From Temnothorax longispinosus (Eukaryota > Arthropoda > Insecta > Hymenoptera > Formicidae): a DNA stretch of 64,000 nucleotides. Below the pieces are notes generated by a model. The model made no database searches. It was not told the origin of the DNA and worked only from the letters and a program-made list of their open reading frames with translations. Position numbers and translations under genes: made by a program. Positions 54,290-64,000 of this stretch are shown piece after piece (within the stretch, counting starts at the first letter, position 1; each line of letters begins with the position of its first letter). The stretch lies in the NCBI RefSeq assembly GCF_030848805.1, contig NC_092369.1, positions 2,743,575 through 2,807,574 of the forward strand. The letters run 5' to 3'.

Positions 54290-56190
54290 AGTTAGAGGAG
54301 GCGGAAATGGAGCTGCAGATGTGGTTGTGTGAAGGGGTGGAGGTGCAGGAGTAAAGAAAGATGTAGAGCAAGCTGAAAAGAAGCAGAGGCATTGGAGGTG
54401 AGGGCGGTTTCGAGAAAATACGGACGGAAATCGTGAAAAAAGAAGCGAGCGGAGAGTGAGGTTAGGACGACGATGAGGAAGGAAAGGGGGTCGACGGGGT
54501 CGGAGGAGGAGAGAGGCGGCGGAGGGGGAGCAATGACTGGAGCAGGACGTGATGGACGGAAGAGGACATATGTGACCTGCTGGTTGGCTGTCGGTGAGAA
54601 GAAAGCGCAGGGGCGGCATCGGTCCGAGCCGACGCGGGGAGTCGACTGCTCCGAAAGAGCACGTTGGCACCACTGCGGGACGGTAGGAAGGGATGCGCTG
54701 GAGCGCGCTGCGACCAGAGCAGGCCGGAGCCTTAAGGCGAGCGCGCAAGTGCACAGCAAGACGGCCAATGAGATGGAGCGGGTGAAATCGACCACCGAAT
54801 CGATGGATCGAGAGGAAGGGTCGATCGAGGAGAAGTATGGACGTCGATGGCAGGTAGATGGTAGCATGGCGAAAAGTATATATGATGGAGAGGCCGGAAA
54901 GAAGATAGCAAAGTGAAGAGAGATTTTAAGAAAACTGCAGAAAGGCGTGGAGAACAGCAGAAGAGAGGAAAGTAAGAGCAGGCGATGTCAAGGAGAGAGC
55001 AAAGTAAGTAGGGAAAAGAAGGGGGAGGACAATGTCTGAATGGGTGCGCACATACACATATAACACACTCAGGGGTTAGAGGAGAGTGAGAGAGAAGGAA
55101 GAGAGGAAGGCAGGGTCTGAGAAAGTTATGTTTGTAGGTGAAAGTAGGGACCCGCAAGAACAGGTGGAAGATCGAACGGAGAGTACTGAGGAGAGCGGAG
55201 GATGGAAGAGTCGCAGAGCATGATGAGGGTGTGGGGTAGGATAGCGGACGAACTGGAAAAGATAGAAGGCTGCTTGAGAGAAGGGAAAGGGGGGCTGAAA
55301 GAGGAGAGGGTACAAGGAGTGAGGCAGGGACCAAACCGGAAGAGAGGTGCGGCGAAGAGGAGCGGCGGAAGAAACCGGGAGGAATACCCGCAGGAGAGAA
55401 GAAGGATGGGGGGGTGCAGGCGGCATCAGAGAAAGAAGAGGCGTGGAGCGATTCCAAGGAAGGGGGAGAGGAAGAGAGGAAGCTTGTCTGGGACAAAGGT
55501 GAGAGTATCAGAAGATGGGTGGATGAAGAGGCAAAGAGAAGAGCCGGTATGCGAGGACTGAATGTGCCGGCAGGACGAGGGGAGGAGCAGAGAGGGAGAG
55601 AAAGAGCGGACGTGGAAAGGGAGGTAGGGGAGCCGAAGACGCCGGAGAAGATGAAGTACAAGGTGAAGAGTGAAGAGCCACAGAAGGGGGTAGAAAGAAG
55701 AGAGAAGGTAGAGAGCAAGAAGTCGAAGAGCCTGACGGAGAGAGTGAAAAGATTGGAGGAGGAGAGAGTGCAAAGAGAAAGAAGAAAGAGGAATGTGGTC
55801 TGGAGGAGGCTGGACGGGAGAGACGCGGACAAAAGGAGGGGCTTGATGGAAAGGGTGGCAGAGAAGGTGATCAAAATGCCGAGAATTGGTAGGGTATGGG
55901 AAAGAAGCGGGGAGGGAGGGAGAGAGGTCTTAATAGTGGAGTTAGAAGATGAAAAGGAGAGAGAAGAGCTACTGGATAGTTGTGGGGTTATTAGGCGGGT
56001 GTGAGGTATAGGGGTGGATGAAGACCTGTTCCTGGAGGAAAGGAAGATGAGATGAAAGCTGCTGGAGAAGGCTAAAGAGGAGAGAGCGAAGGGTAGAAAC
56101 ACGCGGGTGGAGAACAGGAGATTGTGGGTGGACGGAAGGGAGATCGCATGGAATGAGGAGGAGGGGAAATGGAAGGAGTGGTAAAGGGCG
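54290..56190 (+). pseudogene. LINE ORF1-like protein, purine-rich remnant
   Basis: The plus strand is strongly GA-rich and encodes Arg/Glu/Lys-rich sequence in several frames. The best part, 55414-56004 (196 codons), has a coiled-coil-like Lys/Glu stretch and RRKRNVVWRRLDGRD, then GGREVLIVELEDEKEREELL. The reading continues past a stop at 56004 with RLWVDGREIAW to about 56190. These phrases fit ORF1 (Gag-like) proteins of ant LINEs I have in memory. Stops and frame shifts make it a remnant; no ORF2 follows. Long minus-strand frames across this block are composition artefacts. Confidence 0.55.
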
Positions 56191-56267
56191 AGGAAGGGAG
56201 GGAGGGAGTAGAATGTAAAAGGCCGCTATGGTCAGGTCGGGTAGGAAGACGATAGATGTAAAGGGTT

Positions 56268-56484
56268 CACTGTAAAAAATTTTTGTAAAATTTACAACTA
56301 TTATAGTGGGTAATTTGAGACCCACTATAATAGGTGTAAATTTCCACACATTCTTAATTTGTGTAATTGTAATACAAAATTACTTTTTCCTTCCGTACTG
56401 TAATTTTGTAAAATTACAACTATTATAGTGGGTCTCAAAATTACCCACTATAATATTTGTAATTTTACAGAATTTTTTACAGTG
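56268..56484. mobile_element. 217-bp MITE with CACTGTAAAAAATT ends
   Basis: CACTGTAAAAAATTTTTGTA at the left is mirrored at 56465-56484. Inside, ACAACTATTATAGTGGGT appears twice, each time followed by its own complement. No coding content. Confidence 0.85.
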
Positions 56485-57128
56485 TTGGGTACAGCCCTAA
56501 AAAACGCCATCTGGTAATGTAGAGGTTTGGGTACGTTCCTCAGAAAAAAAAACGCCTTGTAAGCCCTACGGGGAGAAACAATAAACCTACATACATACTT
56601 TCGTACTGACCTTCGTTTTTATTCTGTATAAGGAAGTAGTTTTGGAAAAGTTATTAATTTAAAAGATATTTTAATTTCAAATAAATAAAATATTATTTAT
56701 ATGCTTCTATACTTTCATGTTTTTATTACCTGCATTAGTGAACTATAAAGTTTTATTTAGACAACGGGGGGATAGAACCCCGTAGTTTTTGTAATTAAGC
56801 TTAAAATTAACATTTTATTAAAATAGGATTTATTTAAAATTAATTAAAGAACACAATTTTGTTTATTTATTTCTCTAATAATCGTAGTTTTAATTTACAA
56901 GTTTCAAAAAATTTATTTTTTAAATTCTTAACTTGAAAAGTACGGCTTTTAATTCAAGTTTAAAAAATTTGAATTACTTAAAAACTATAAATGTTTTAAT
57001 ACTAAAGATTAAAATTAATCAAAAATTTGTAATTTGTATTAAAATAAAGTATATAGTAAGGTACATACCTTATATTAGTTAATGTAATAAAATATAACTA
57101 AAATTATTTTTTCTTTTATTGTCTTTAG

Positions 57129-57328
57129 CTGAATTTCTATTTTGGTCATCATTATCAGCGGTGCACTTAAGCCGTTTCTGTGAAGATTTGATTATATACA
57201 GCACTCAGGAGTTTAATTTCGTCAAATTTGCTGATAAATATTCTACTGGCAGTAGTTTAATGCCCCAGAAGCGCAATCCAGATTGTATGGAATTAATACG
57301 AGGAAAAACTGGTACCATATTAGGAAAG
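57129..57328 (+). CDS. Asl: Argininosuccinate lyase, internal exon (signature loop)
   Basis: Argininosuccinate lyase cleaves argininosuccinate to arginine and fumarate (arginine biosynthesis/urea-cycle enzyme, cytosolic homotetramer). The exon encodes AEFLFWSSLSAVHLSRFCED and the fumarase/aspartase-superfamily signature GSSLMPQKRNPD, which contains the flexible catalytic serine loop. The acceptor is a pyrimidine-rich TTATTGTCTTTAG ending at 57128. The donor is GTTTGT after ATTAGGAAAG at 57328. The exon starts with two bases of a split codon and ends in phase 0. The next exon at 62522 joins in frame. No stop or frame shift, so this part looks functional. Earlier exons were not found in the window. 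Confidence 0.9.
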
Positions 57329-57439
57329 GTTTGTTTATACATGTTTAAAATTTTAATTTTTTTACTGTTTAAGTTATAATGTCAAAAATAAGAAATTAAT
57401 TAATAATGTACTTTTTGTTTAACATATTAAATCAATTTT

Positions 57440-58155
57440 TTGGATAAACTTCCGAAAACGGCCCCCCTCCGATTTCGATGAAACTTTGTGAAAAGCTTCG
57501 TTTTGGGTCAAAATGAAAGCCCTTAAAAGGAATTTTGGCGACTCCTATGATAAAGCCATTTTTTTAGATAAAATGATAAAAAATATAGGAAAATCTTCGT
57601 AATTCTACAGGATGTTATAAATTGAATATATACTGTTTGTATTTAATGATGACTACCGCACCTCCCCCGAAAGCACGGGGGGGGTGTGCGTGAACCTCGG
57701 TTCGCGTGGAAAGTGTATGCGTGAACTATTTCGGTACTACCGCACCTCCCCCGAAAGCACGGGGGGGGGTGTGCGTGAACCTCGGTTCGCGTGGAAAGTG
57801 TATGCGTGAACTATTTCGGGACTACCGCACCTCCCCCGAAAGCACGGGGGGGTGTGCGTGAACCTCGGTTCGCGTGGAAAGTGTAATATATTACAAAGCA
57901 TATTATTTATGTATTCTGCTGTAAGTATATAATAAAAACATTAAATCATTAAATACAAACAGTATATATTCAATTTATAACATCCTGTAGAATTACGAAG
58001 ATTTTCCTATATTTTTTATCATTTTATCTAAAAAAATGGCTTTATCATAGGAGTCGCCAAAATTCCTTTTAAGGACTTTCATTTTAACCCAAAACGAAGC
58101 TTTTCACAAAGTTTCATCGAAATCGGAGGGGGGCCGTTTTCGGAAGTCTACCCAA
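57440..58155. mobile_element. 716-bp foldback element in Asl intron with GC-hairpin repeats
   Basis: Arms of about 210 bp (57440-57650 and 57945-58155) start TTGGRTARACTTCCGAAAAC and include GGCCCCCCTCCGATTTCG and TACAGGATGTTATAAATTG. The core has three tandem copies (57652, 57737, 57821; period 84-85) of a repeat with a GC hairpin (CCTCCCCCGAAAGCACGGGG) and a GTGCGTGAACCTCGG segment. The CGCGTGGAAAGTGTATGCGT phrase also occurs in the 29-kb foldback repeats. No coding content. Confidence 0.85.
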
Positions 58156-59310
58156 TTTTTTTACGTCATACTTGTTTGATAATGTACCTTGATGAAATAT
58201 ATCAAAGAGATTTCCTTTCTTAATTCGTAAATTAATAATTTTAAGTTTAATTACACAGTATGACGAAATCAAATTTTTTTGATAATTATTAAATTCGGTT
58301 AGTGGATTATGATAGATGGATGCATCCATAACACAACAGTATCAACAGTTCGTTTCCATTACATCTTTTCTTTTCTGTTAATTTGAAGGCCACTTTGAGT
58401 CATTTTTAGGGCTAAATCTGCCTTTATTTCAAAGTATAATTTTAAAACAACATTTTAACATTTTTAGCAATGTGAATTTTTGTTTAAAAGTAATGAAATG
58501 AAATAAATTACATTTTGTAAAGAAATTGGTAAGAAATAATTAAAAATTATTTTTTTCTTAGTTTGCGACAATTTAACATCGTTGTTTTCAATCAAGGATC
58601 AATACAAGTCATTCAGCATAAAATTTACTTTTTTCCTCTATATCATGTCTCCATAGGCTTGGCTCTTTAATGAAATCTCTCTCTTTGTTCATCTGATTCT
58701 GTAGATAATTATGGCGTTCAAAATAATCTAACAAGAAAACCTCGCAAATCCGAAAATTCTGATTTTGATAAAACTTTATGTAGGGAAAGTAAATAGACGA
58801 ATTTAGAAATTTTTATTTGGTATGGGTTTATGGTCGCAGATGTTAGTCAGCTAATACGTGATATCGAAATAAAGAAATCGCAATTATGGAAGAAAAAAAT
58901 AATGAGGTTCGAGAATTTGAAAGTCCAGGAGGAAGGGGGAGAGAAGGGGAGAGAGGGAGTGGAGGAGAGAGAGAGAGGGTGATGAAGAGGAGGAGGGAAA
59001 GGGGAGGGGGAGAGATGGGAGGCGCACACACTCATTCTGTAATAATATATAGTCCTCGATTAAATTATTTAGTTAATAAGAAATCGTTGTTGCTGCTCGA
59101 CATCGATTAAAGAGTTTAGTCGATGTAAAGTCGATAGTATGCGCTCAGCCTCTAAGGCTGCTATAGGCAATAGAACAGACAACTAACTAACTACTAACAA
59201 TTGTTGTCAGTCTTTTACTTTTATTTTTATCCCTCCATACGCATGATGCCCTTTTCACGTTATAACCAGAATATATCGGTAACCGTTAAGACTAGGACCC
59301 ATGTTCATAT
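58156..59310. other. Asl intron sequence, GA-rich patch
   Basis: AT-rich intron with a purine-rich stretch at 58926-59015. No gene seen. Confidence 0.5.
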
Positions 59311-59600
59311 TGTTGCGCCCGTGCTGAGACGCCCGGTAGAAGCCTCGAAAAGGCAGTCGCGAAGCGGTCCCTGACGACGGGCTTGACGACGAGCTTGTTG
59401 TTGTCTGTCGCTTTTCAGATTCTGCGCCGGGCCTTGGAGCCATACAAACGTGTTTTTCTGTACTGAGAACTTTCTATTAAATCTATTCGTTAACTAACGG
59501 AGAGTCTTTATTCCCGGAAACGGAAGTGCGCGGCGCGTTCGCGGGTGAGAGAGTGCGAGTGTGAGAGAGTGCAGCAAACGCGACAGCGGAGAGCGCAACA
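59311..59600 (+). mobile_element. 5' LTR of a decayed Gypsy-type element
   Basis: TGTTGCGCCC at 59311 and GCGCAACA ending at 59600 form an 8-bp inverted terminus around 290 bp. Directly after it TTTTTGGGAGCTCGTCGAGGA resembles the classic primer-binding site GGGGGCTCGTC of tRNA-Pro-primed elements. No matching 3' LTR was found downstream, so the element is truncated. Confidence 0.75.
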
Positions 59601-59691
59601 TTTTTGGGAGCTCGTCGAGGATAGAAAGAACGAAATGGCCACGTTGGCTCCCACCAGACAAAGGTTCCGGGCAGAGACACCTTAAGCCCCT

Positions 59692-59735
59692 TGCACAATA
59701 GACGATAGCGATAGCGTTTGTGCAAGGGGCTTTAG
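59692..59735. repeat. Hairpin AGCCCCTTGCACAA
   Basis: About a 16-bp perfect stem (AAGCCCCTTGCACAA and its complement) around a short GATAGCGATAGC-containing loop, bounded by TTA/TTTA. A small inserted palindrome within the element's leader. Confidence 0.6.
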
Positions 59736-60051
59736 CCGGACGTCTCGAAAGCGACAACGATGGCAGCGACTCTGCAAGCCGTCATCTAAGAAGTGCGGCT
59801 GTTGCGTGAGAGCACGCGCGGAAAGAGGAGGAATTTGCTGCTTCGCTACATCGGCGAGACGAGGAATACGCCGCGTTGTTGAGGCAACCAACAATATGAG
59901 GAGTTCCGCTGATTTCAGGAGACTGCAGCTAAGTCCCTCTTTATTTAACGCGACCGGAGACACGGGAGCGCAGGCGGTAGTTGCGCGCGGAAATTCTGGA
60001 GATGCGAGAGCGTAAGCCGCCGCGGAGAAAACGCGCGGAAGTTGTGCGCGT

Positions 60052-60785
60052 ATGAAATTAGGCTTCAAGTTGAAGCCCGACACGTATGATGGCTCGACGC
60101 TGCTGCGAGAATTCCTCTCCCAATTTTTTCTCATCGCGCGCGCAAATAACTGGGACGACGCGTACAAATCCGTTGTGTTGGTCGTGAGCCTCAGAGGAAA
60201 AGCGCGGACGGTTTTAGAATCAATAAAAATTTTAGAAAGCCTGTGTTTTGAGGAACTTAAATCGAAGTTGCGTTTCGGCGAGGGAGGTTTATCGCAAAAA
60301 TTATTACACGCAATTCGCGGGCCGTAGACAAAAATTTGGGGAGAATTTGGTTTCCCTAGGAACGGAGCTAGAAAGACTTTCGCGATTAGTACTCGGAGTG
60401 TTCCTTCGCGGTACGAGACAAAATCGCGTGTGCGCAATTTGTTTTGGGTTTATTCGACAATTTTCTGAGGAGGATTCTCCAGCTGGAGAGAGTAACCTCT
60501 TTAAAAGTAGATGTCAAAAGGACAAAAGCAATTAAAATTATTCGGGGGAGAATTTCGAAAGAAAGGGAGAACATTTCGGTAAGGATTTTGAGAAATTGGA
60601 GAGGAAGGACGCGCGAAAGGGAAAAGAAGGAAAAAGAGTGGAAACGGAAGAGGAAAAAGGGAAAGGTGGGAGAAGCCAGAAGGGAAACTGGCAGCAAATT
60701 TGGCGCCGACCGAAGAGAATCTTGGACGTGCAGGAAAACGGGGCATTTTCGATCTGAATGCCCCGAAGAGGGAAATGCGTTTTAG
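60052..60785 (+). pseudogene. gag: Gypsy gag remnant with CCHC knuckle
   Basis: Three frames in succession give one Gag: 60052-60300 (LKPDTYDGSTLLREFLSQF, ARANNWDDAYKSVVL, SLRGKARTVLESI), about 60260-60400 in a second frame (YYTQFAGRRQKFGENL and LERLSRL), and 60444-60785 in a third (FLRRILQLERVTSLKVDVKR, then WTCRKTGHFRSECPEEGN). The zinc knuckle is C-x-C-like but lacks the second Cys (CRKTGHFRSEC). At least two frame shifts. It follows the LTR at 59311 by about 450 bp and lies within the Asl intron in the same strand. No pol found. Confidence 0.8.
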
Positions 60786-61844
60786 TTGAGCTCGGCGGGG
60801 TGAGCTCAACTTTTATTTTTGTTCGGTGTTTACTGCGTGTTATATTTGTTTTTCTCCAGAGAAAGTCTACAGTTTGCGAGAGGCTTTTGGGATCCCGACC
60901 TGAGCTACTGCGGCAAAACATCGTCCAAGACTTCTTCGAAAGGGAATCATTTAAGAAGACTGTCTCGCTCACGGTTTTTAAGTTGTGGTTGTTCCGTGGG
61001 ACGAAGGCCAAATGCCGAGACAGGGACTCGGGGAGTCTTAAAGACGTTGGGTCCACAAACAGTAATTCACCCCTTTTCCGAAGACTTTGAGGAGGAGCGG
61101 CAACGACGGCCGAGGATGACGTCAATTCGGGAGACCGAAGAGGAGCATCTGAACTGCGTCGAGCATCCGGAGGACTGTTCCCGAAGAAGAGGATGGGTCG
61201 CCCTAGAGTCGCAACAATATGATCCTTTTCGCTTAGAATCATCAATGCTATTACCTCTCGGAATATTGCAGATATATTCCCCTCGGAATATTCCCCCTCA
61301 TTCCGGGCCTTCGTTTATGCCTGCTCTGCAGGGCATTAACTCTCTTCGGTAAGAGTCGACAGACTCTTTGCCGTGGAAAGGTTTCCTGGGTCGTTACGAC
61401 CCAGCTCACCGGACAACACCGGACAACACCGAGGCGCCGCCTTCTCCAACTCCAATTCCGACTCCGATTCCTGTACCTGAGGCCAAGACAAAGGGTCTGT
61501 TCCTGATCTCCAAGGTGGATACTTTCCTCCCGTGAAAGCCGAGTACCCAAGCATCCAGCTCCAACCGGAGCACTTGGTGGTGACGCACATACTGGGCTCG
61601 TCTCCAAGGACTTCAACACTCCCCTCCAAGCTCAGCCTCCTCGAATCTGACTGTTCGGGACAATACGCAACACACCGCGTTAACACTACACATTAATCTC
61701 CTACACACACGTCCACCTATCCATACACATCCAAGAAGTATTCTACTTGTATATAGAGCATGAATAAATAGAGCGAGATTTTACCTAACTGAACGATTCG
61801 TTATTGTGGGAACCGACGCACCTTTGCCTGACATCCTACCTTAC
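60786..61844. other. Asl intron; probable retroelement debris
   Basis: GC-moderate sequence continuing from the gag remnant: hairpin GTTGAGCTCGGCGGGGTGAGCTCAAC-type at 60784-60810, and a block ending in an AATAAATAG at about 61764 that could be part of another LTR. No protein family recognised in the frames. Confidence 0.35.
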
Positions 61845-62201
61845 ACATTCTATACTTTAAGTAAAGAAGTAACGAATTATAATGTACATACTGTACATAT
61901 ACATATATTCTAACTTAATAGACTGCGCGCCGCAAATTGTCGGACTTTAAACACAGCTATCTTACAACATTAATACCTCCCCCGGAATTAAATCAACGCA
62001 ATTTAATTGTTTAAAAAACTGCAAAAAATTTATTGCGAAAAATCGCGTCGATTTAATTCCGGGGGAGGGAAGGGTATTAATGTTCCAAGACAGCTGTGTT
62101 TCGAGTCCGACAGCGGCGCGCAGTCTATTAAGTTAGAATATATGTATATGTACAGTATGTACATTATAATTCGTTACTTCTTCACTTAAAGTATAGAATG
62201 T
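61845..62201. mobile_element. 357-bp MITE in Asl intron
   Basis: ACATTCTATACTTTAAGT at the left is mirrored by ACTTAAAGTATAGAATGT at the right. Arms of about 165 bp include AAGTAACGAATTATAATGTAC and CCCCCGGAATTAAAT. No coding content. It lies 320 bp before the second Asl exon. Confidence 0.85.
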
Positions 62202-62521
62202 ATGAACACCAACACCTTATTACGGCTCAACGCTCCATTTTTCTTAGATTGATTAATAATATTAAAGTTACCAAATACCTCTTATGACAGTGTTGCTACT
62301 TTATTTACAACCTATGTAAATCATTTATTTGTAATACTTTTATTTGTAAAATTGTACTATTAAAATTGTCAAAATTATTAATGGTATTATAATTTTTTAA
62401 CTTTATAAGAAATTATAATACATGTTTAGTTTTTTTTATTAATTTCAGAATATTTTATAGATAAACAATTTTAAAGAAATATTTAAAAAATGTATTTATT
62501 CGTATAATATTATAATTTTAG

Positions 62522-62746
62522 TGTACCGGATTTATGATAACACTGAAAGGAATTCCATCAACATACAACAAAGATCTTCAAGAAGATAAAGAGATATTAT
62601 TTTATACATATGATACGTTATATCAAATGTTCCATATTGCTGAGAAAGCATTAAGTACCTTGAAAATAAATAGAGAAGATTGTAAGAATGCTTTGACATC
62701 TGATATGCTTGCAACCGATATGGCATATTATCTTGTTACCAAAGGT
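62522..62746 (+). CDS. Asl: Argininosuccinate lyase, next exon
   Basis: 225 bp, 75 codons in phase 0: CTGFMITLKGIPSTYNKDLQ and EDKEILFYTYDTL, ending TSDMLATDMAYYLVTKG. These are highly typical of the argininosuccinate lyase region after the signature loop (GLPSTYNKDLQEDKE and SPDMLATDLAYYLV in other species). Acceptor TTTTAG before 62522, strong donor GTAAGT from 62747. It lies 5.2 kb downstream of the previous exon, across an intron filled with mobile elements. Remaining 3' exons must be beyond the window end. An intact reading frame supports a working gene, but without the other exons a partial duplicate cannot be excluded. Confidence 0.92.
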
Positions 62747-63676
62747 GTAAGTACTCTTTTCTCTTTTTCTCTACAAATACAAGCTCTTTTAAAATAATTT
62801 TTAACTAACATTATTAATAATATTGAAGAAAAATAATGCTAACAATTATAACTCAAGGATCAAGAAACACGGCAGTATCTCGCGTCAAGTATACGCGAAG
62901 CGAGACCGCACCGTGGATCTTTTACGCGACGCGACGAGTTGCGAGTACCCGAGATTTTGAGATCTCGATAACCAGTGAACGGATCAAGTTCTAACTAGGC
63001 TTAATGGATCAAATAGCTTAGATCAAATTTATATAATAAAAGTGTTTTTATTTTTCCACTATATGCCCAACGAGCGGAGATATTGCGACGCAAAGTCCGA
63101 ATCTGAAAATTACATTTTAAAAAACGTCCACGTCGTCGTCGTCCATCGTCGTCGTTGTCGGACAAAAATGGCGACAGAAATGTCACTTTCTTATTTTTGA
63201 CAAAAGAGGGCAGTGATACCCGTGCAGACCGTGCACTGCAGTGCACTGTCGCAGTGACAGTATATCTATGTACGTGTGCGTTCTGCGCTCAGTGCAGATA
63301 GTGCGTTCAGCCGGTTCAGCACGCTATCATACTATATTTACGCAAGCGTTACGATAATTCCTCCGCGTAAACGGGGTTCTGTGGTAACTTACGATAATTC
63401 ATTTTTTGTAAACGAGTGAATTATCTAAGTTACTACAGAAGTAACGCTCACATAAACGTAGTGAAAGAAGAGAACGAGAAAGTGATCTGTATCGCAATTC
63501 GTATTGTAGACAAGTATGCTAAAATATTAGTTGAATCGAGTCCATTATTATGACAAAAGTTGATTTTACACTTTGGTGTCTAAAAATATTAATTTTATTC
63601 ACAAAATTAGTAATAACAACAATATTTTTGGTAAATATTTTATGTACCTATTTTGTGTAAAACAGATTTTGAGAAA
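62747..63676. other. Intron 3' of Asl exon, no gene seen
   Basis: Starts with the GTAAGT donor. Contains short GTC-rich simple sequence (63130-63160), a 16-bp perfect palindrome GTGCACTGCAGTGCAC (63229-63244 approximately) and a hairpin of ACGATAATTCA at 63390-63430. Confidence 0.5.
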
Positions 63677-64000
63677 AAAATGAACGCGTGGTCGCCACGC
63701 GCGTTAGAAGTGGAACTTCTGAAAAGGCAAGGCTTTGCCATAACTTTTCTGAAATTAATACAAAAACAATACAACGAAATTAGTCACTCCAAGTCGCCCG
63801 CAACTCAAAAATGTAGTGTTACCCGCAGTTCTCACTATATCCGTCTCGCCACTGCCGTACGCCTGATCGAATTTTTGTGACGCGTTTTTGAGTCGCAAAA
63901 TCGAATTTACTTACCGATCCAAAAGAAGTTTCACTTTGCGCCTGTTGGTCGAATTTTTGTGACACTTTCGTGACGTTTTTTCGTGTAGCACAATCGAATT
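63677..64000. repeat. Second copy of the 1.2-kb-position repeat
   Basis: Direct repeat of 1211-1540, offset about 62.47 kb: TGAACGCGTGGTCGCCACGC, the TTTGCCATAACTTTTCTG phrase and the start of the GTACGCC monomers match with scattered changes. Runs off the window. Confidence 0.9.

Noticed and set aside
54732..56102. 456-codon minus-strand frame, Ser/Pro/Leu-rich
   Set aside because: It is the complement of the GA-rich LINE ORF1 strand, which has the recognisable protein. Purine-rich coding DNA leaves few stops on the other strand.

Overview
This is an insect nuclear-genome window, most likely hymenopteran and ant-like. It has two intron-containing host gene remnants (a germ cell-less-like gene and two exons of argininosuccinate lyase). 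The rest is dense, nested, mostly degenerate retroelements and inverted-repeat (MITE or foldback) DNA elements in AT-rich sequence with CpG-rich islands. The ant assignment is an inference from overall look; the insect and eukaryote assignment is firm. I see no bacterial-style operons, CRISPR arrays or rRNA genes.

Layout. 1-0.7 kb: broken transposon-derived gene on the minus strand. 1.2-2 kb: tandem satellite with alternating 91/81-bp monomers (172-bp period), whose leading part recurs at the right edge (63.68-64 kb). 3.6-5.8 kb: a germ cell-less (gcl)-like pseudogene. One solo LTR (4144-5299) sits inside a coding exon, and a second (5831-6807) begins 4 bp after its stop codon; both have clean 4-bp target-site duplications. 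7.2-18 kb: a minus-strand, internally deleted, env-bearing Gypsy (errantivirus-like) element, with a full-length Copia element (11784-17664, TSD TTAAT) inserted in its 5' LTR. The Copia itself carries a 1.3-kb foldback element. 19.7-22.8 kb: repeat pair with a LINE 3' fragment, MITEs and AT-rich repeats. 23-31 kb: two minus-strand LINEs in tandem, delimited by (GA)n tracts; the second is split by a foldback element with a hairpin-rich tandem core. 31-36.5 kb: a minus-strand Gypsy element with 236-bp LTRs. 36.5-54 kb: no convincing genes, but many inverted-repeat elements, including a 1.55-kb near-perfect palindrome, TTAA-flanked piggyBac-type MITEs, a solo LTR (TSD CAAGC) nested in a DNA transposon, and an inverted repeat whose arms are tRNA-like. 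54.3-56.2 kb: purine-rich LINE ORF1 remnant. 57.1-62.7 kb: two argininosuccinate lyase exons around a 5.2-kb intron that holds another foldback element and a decayed Gypsy gag with its 5' LTR.

How it fits together. The only plausible working host gene is argininosuccinate lyase, which continues outside the window. The gcl copy is disabled. The main biological content is the order of nested insertions and a set of non-autonomous elements sharing unexpected sequence modules: a common hairpin-linked repeat motif in two foldback elements with unrelated ends (29 kb and 57.7 kb), and a common 30-nt CTGAAGA...GAAACG hairpin motif in two inverted-repeat elements (40.6 kb and 43.9/44.2 kb). All coordinates come from reading the sequence by eye; no database search was run.
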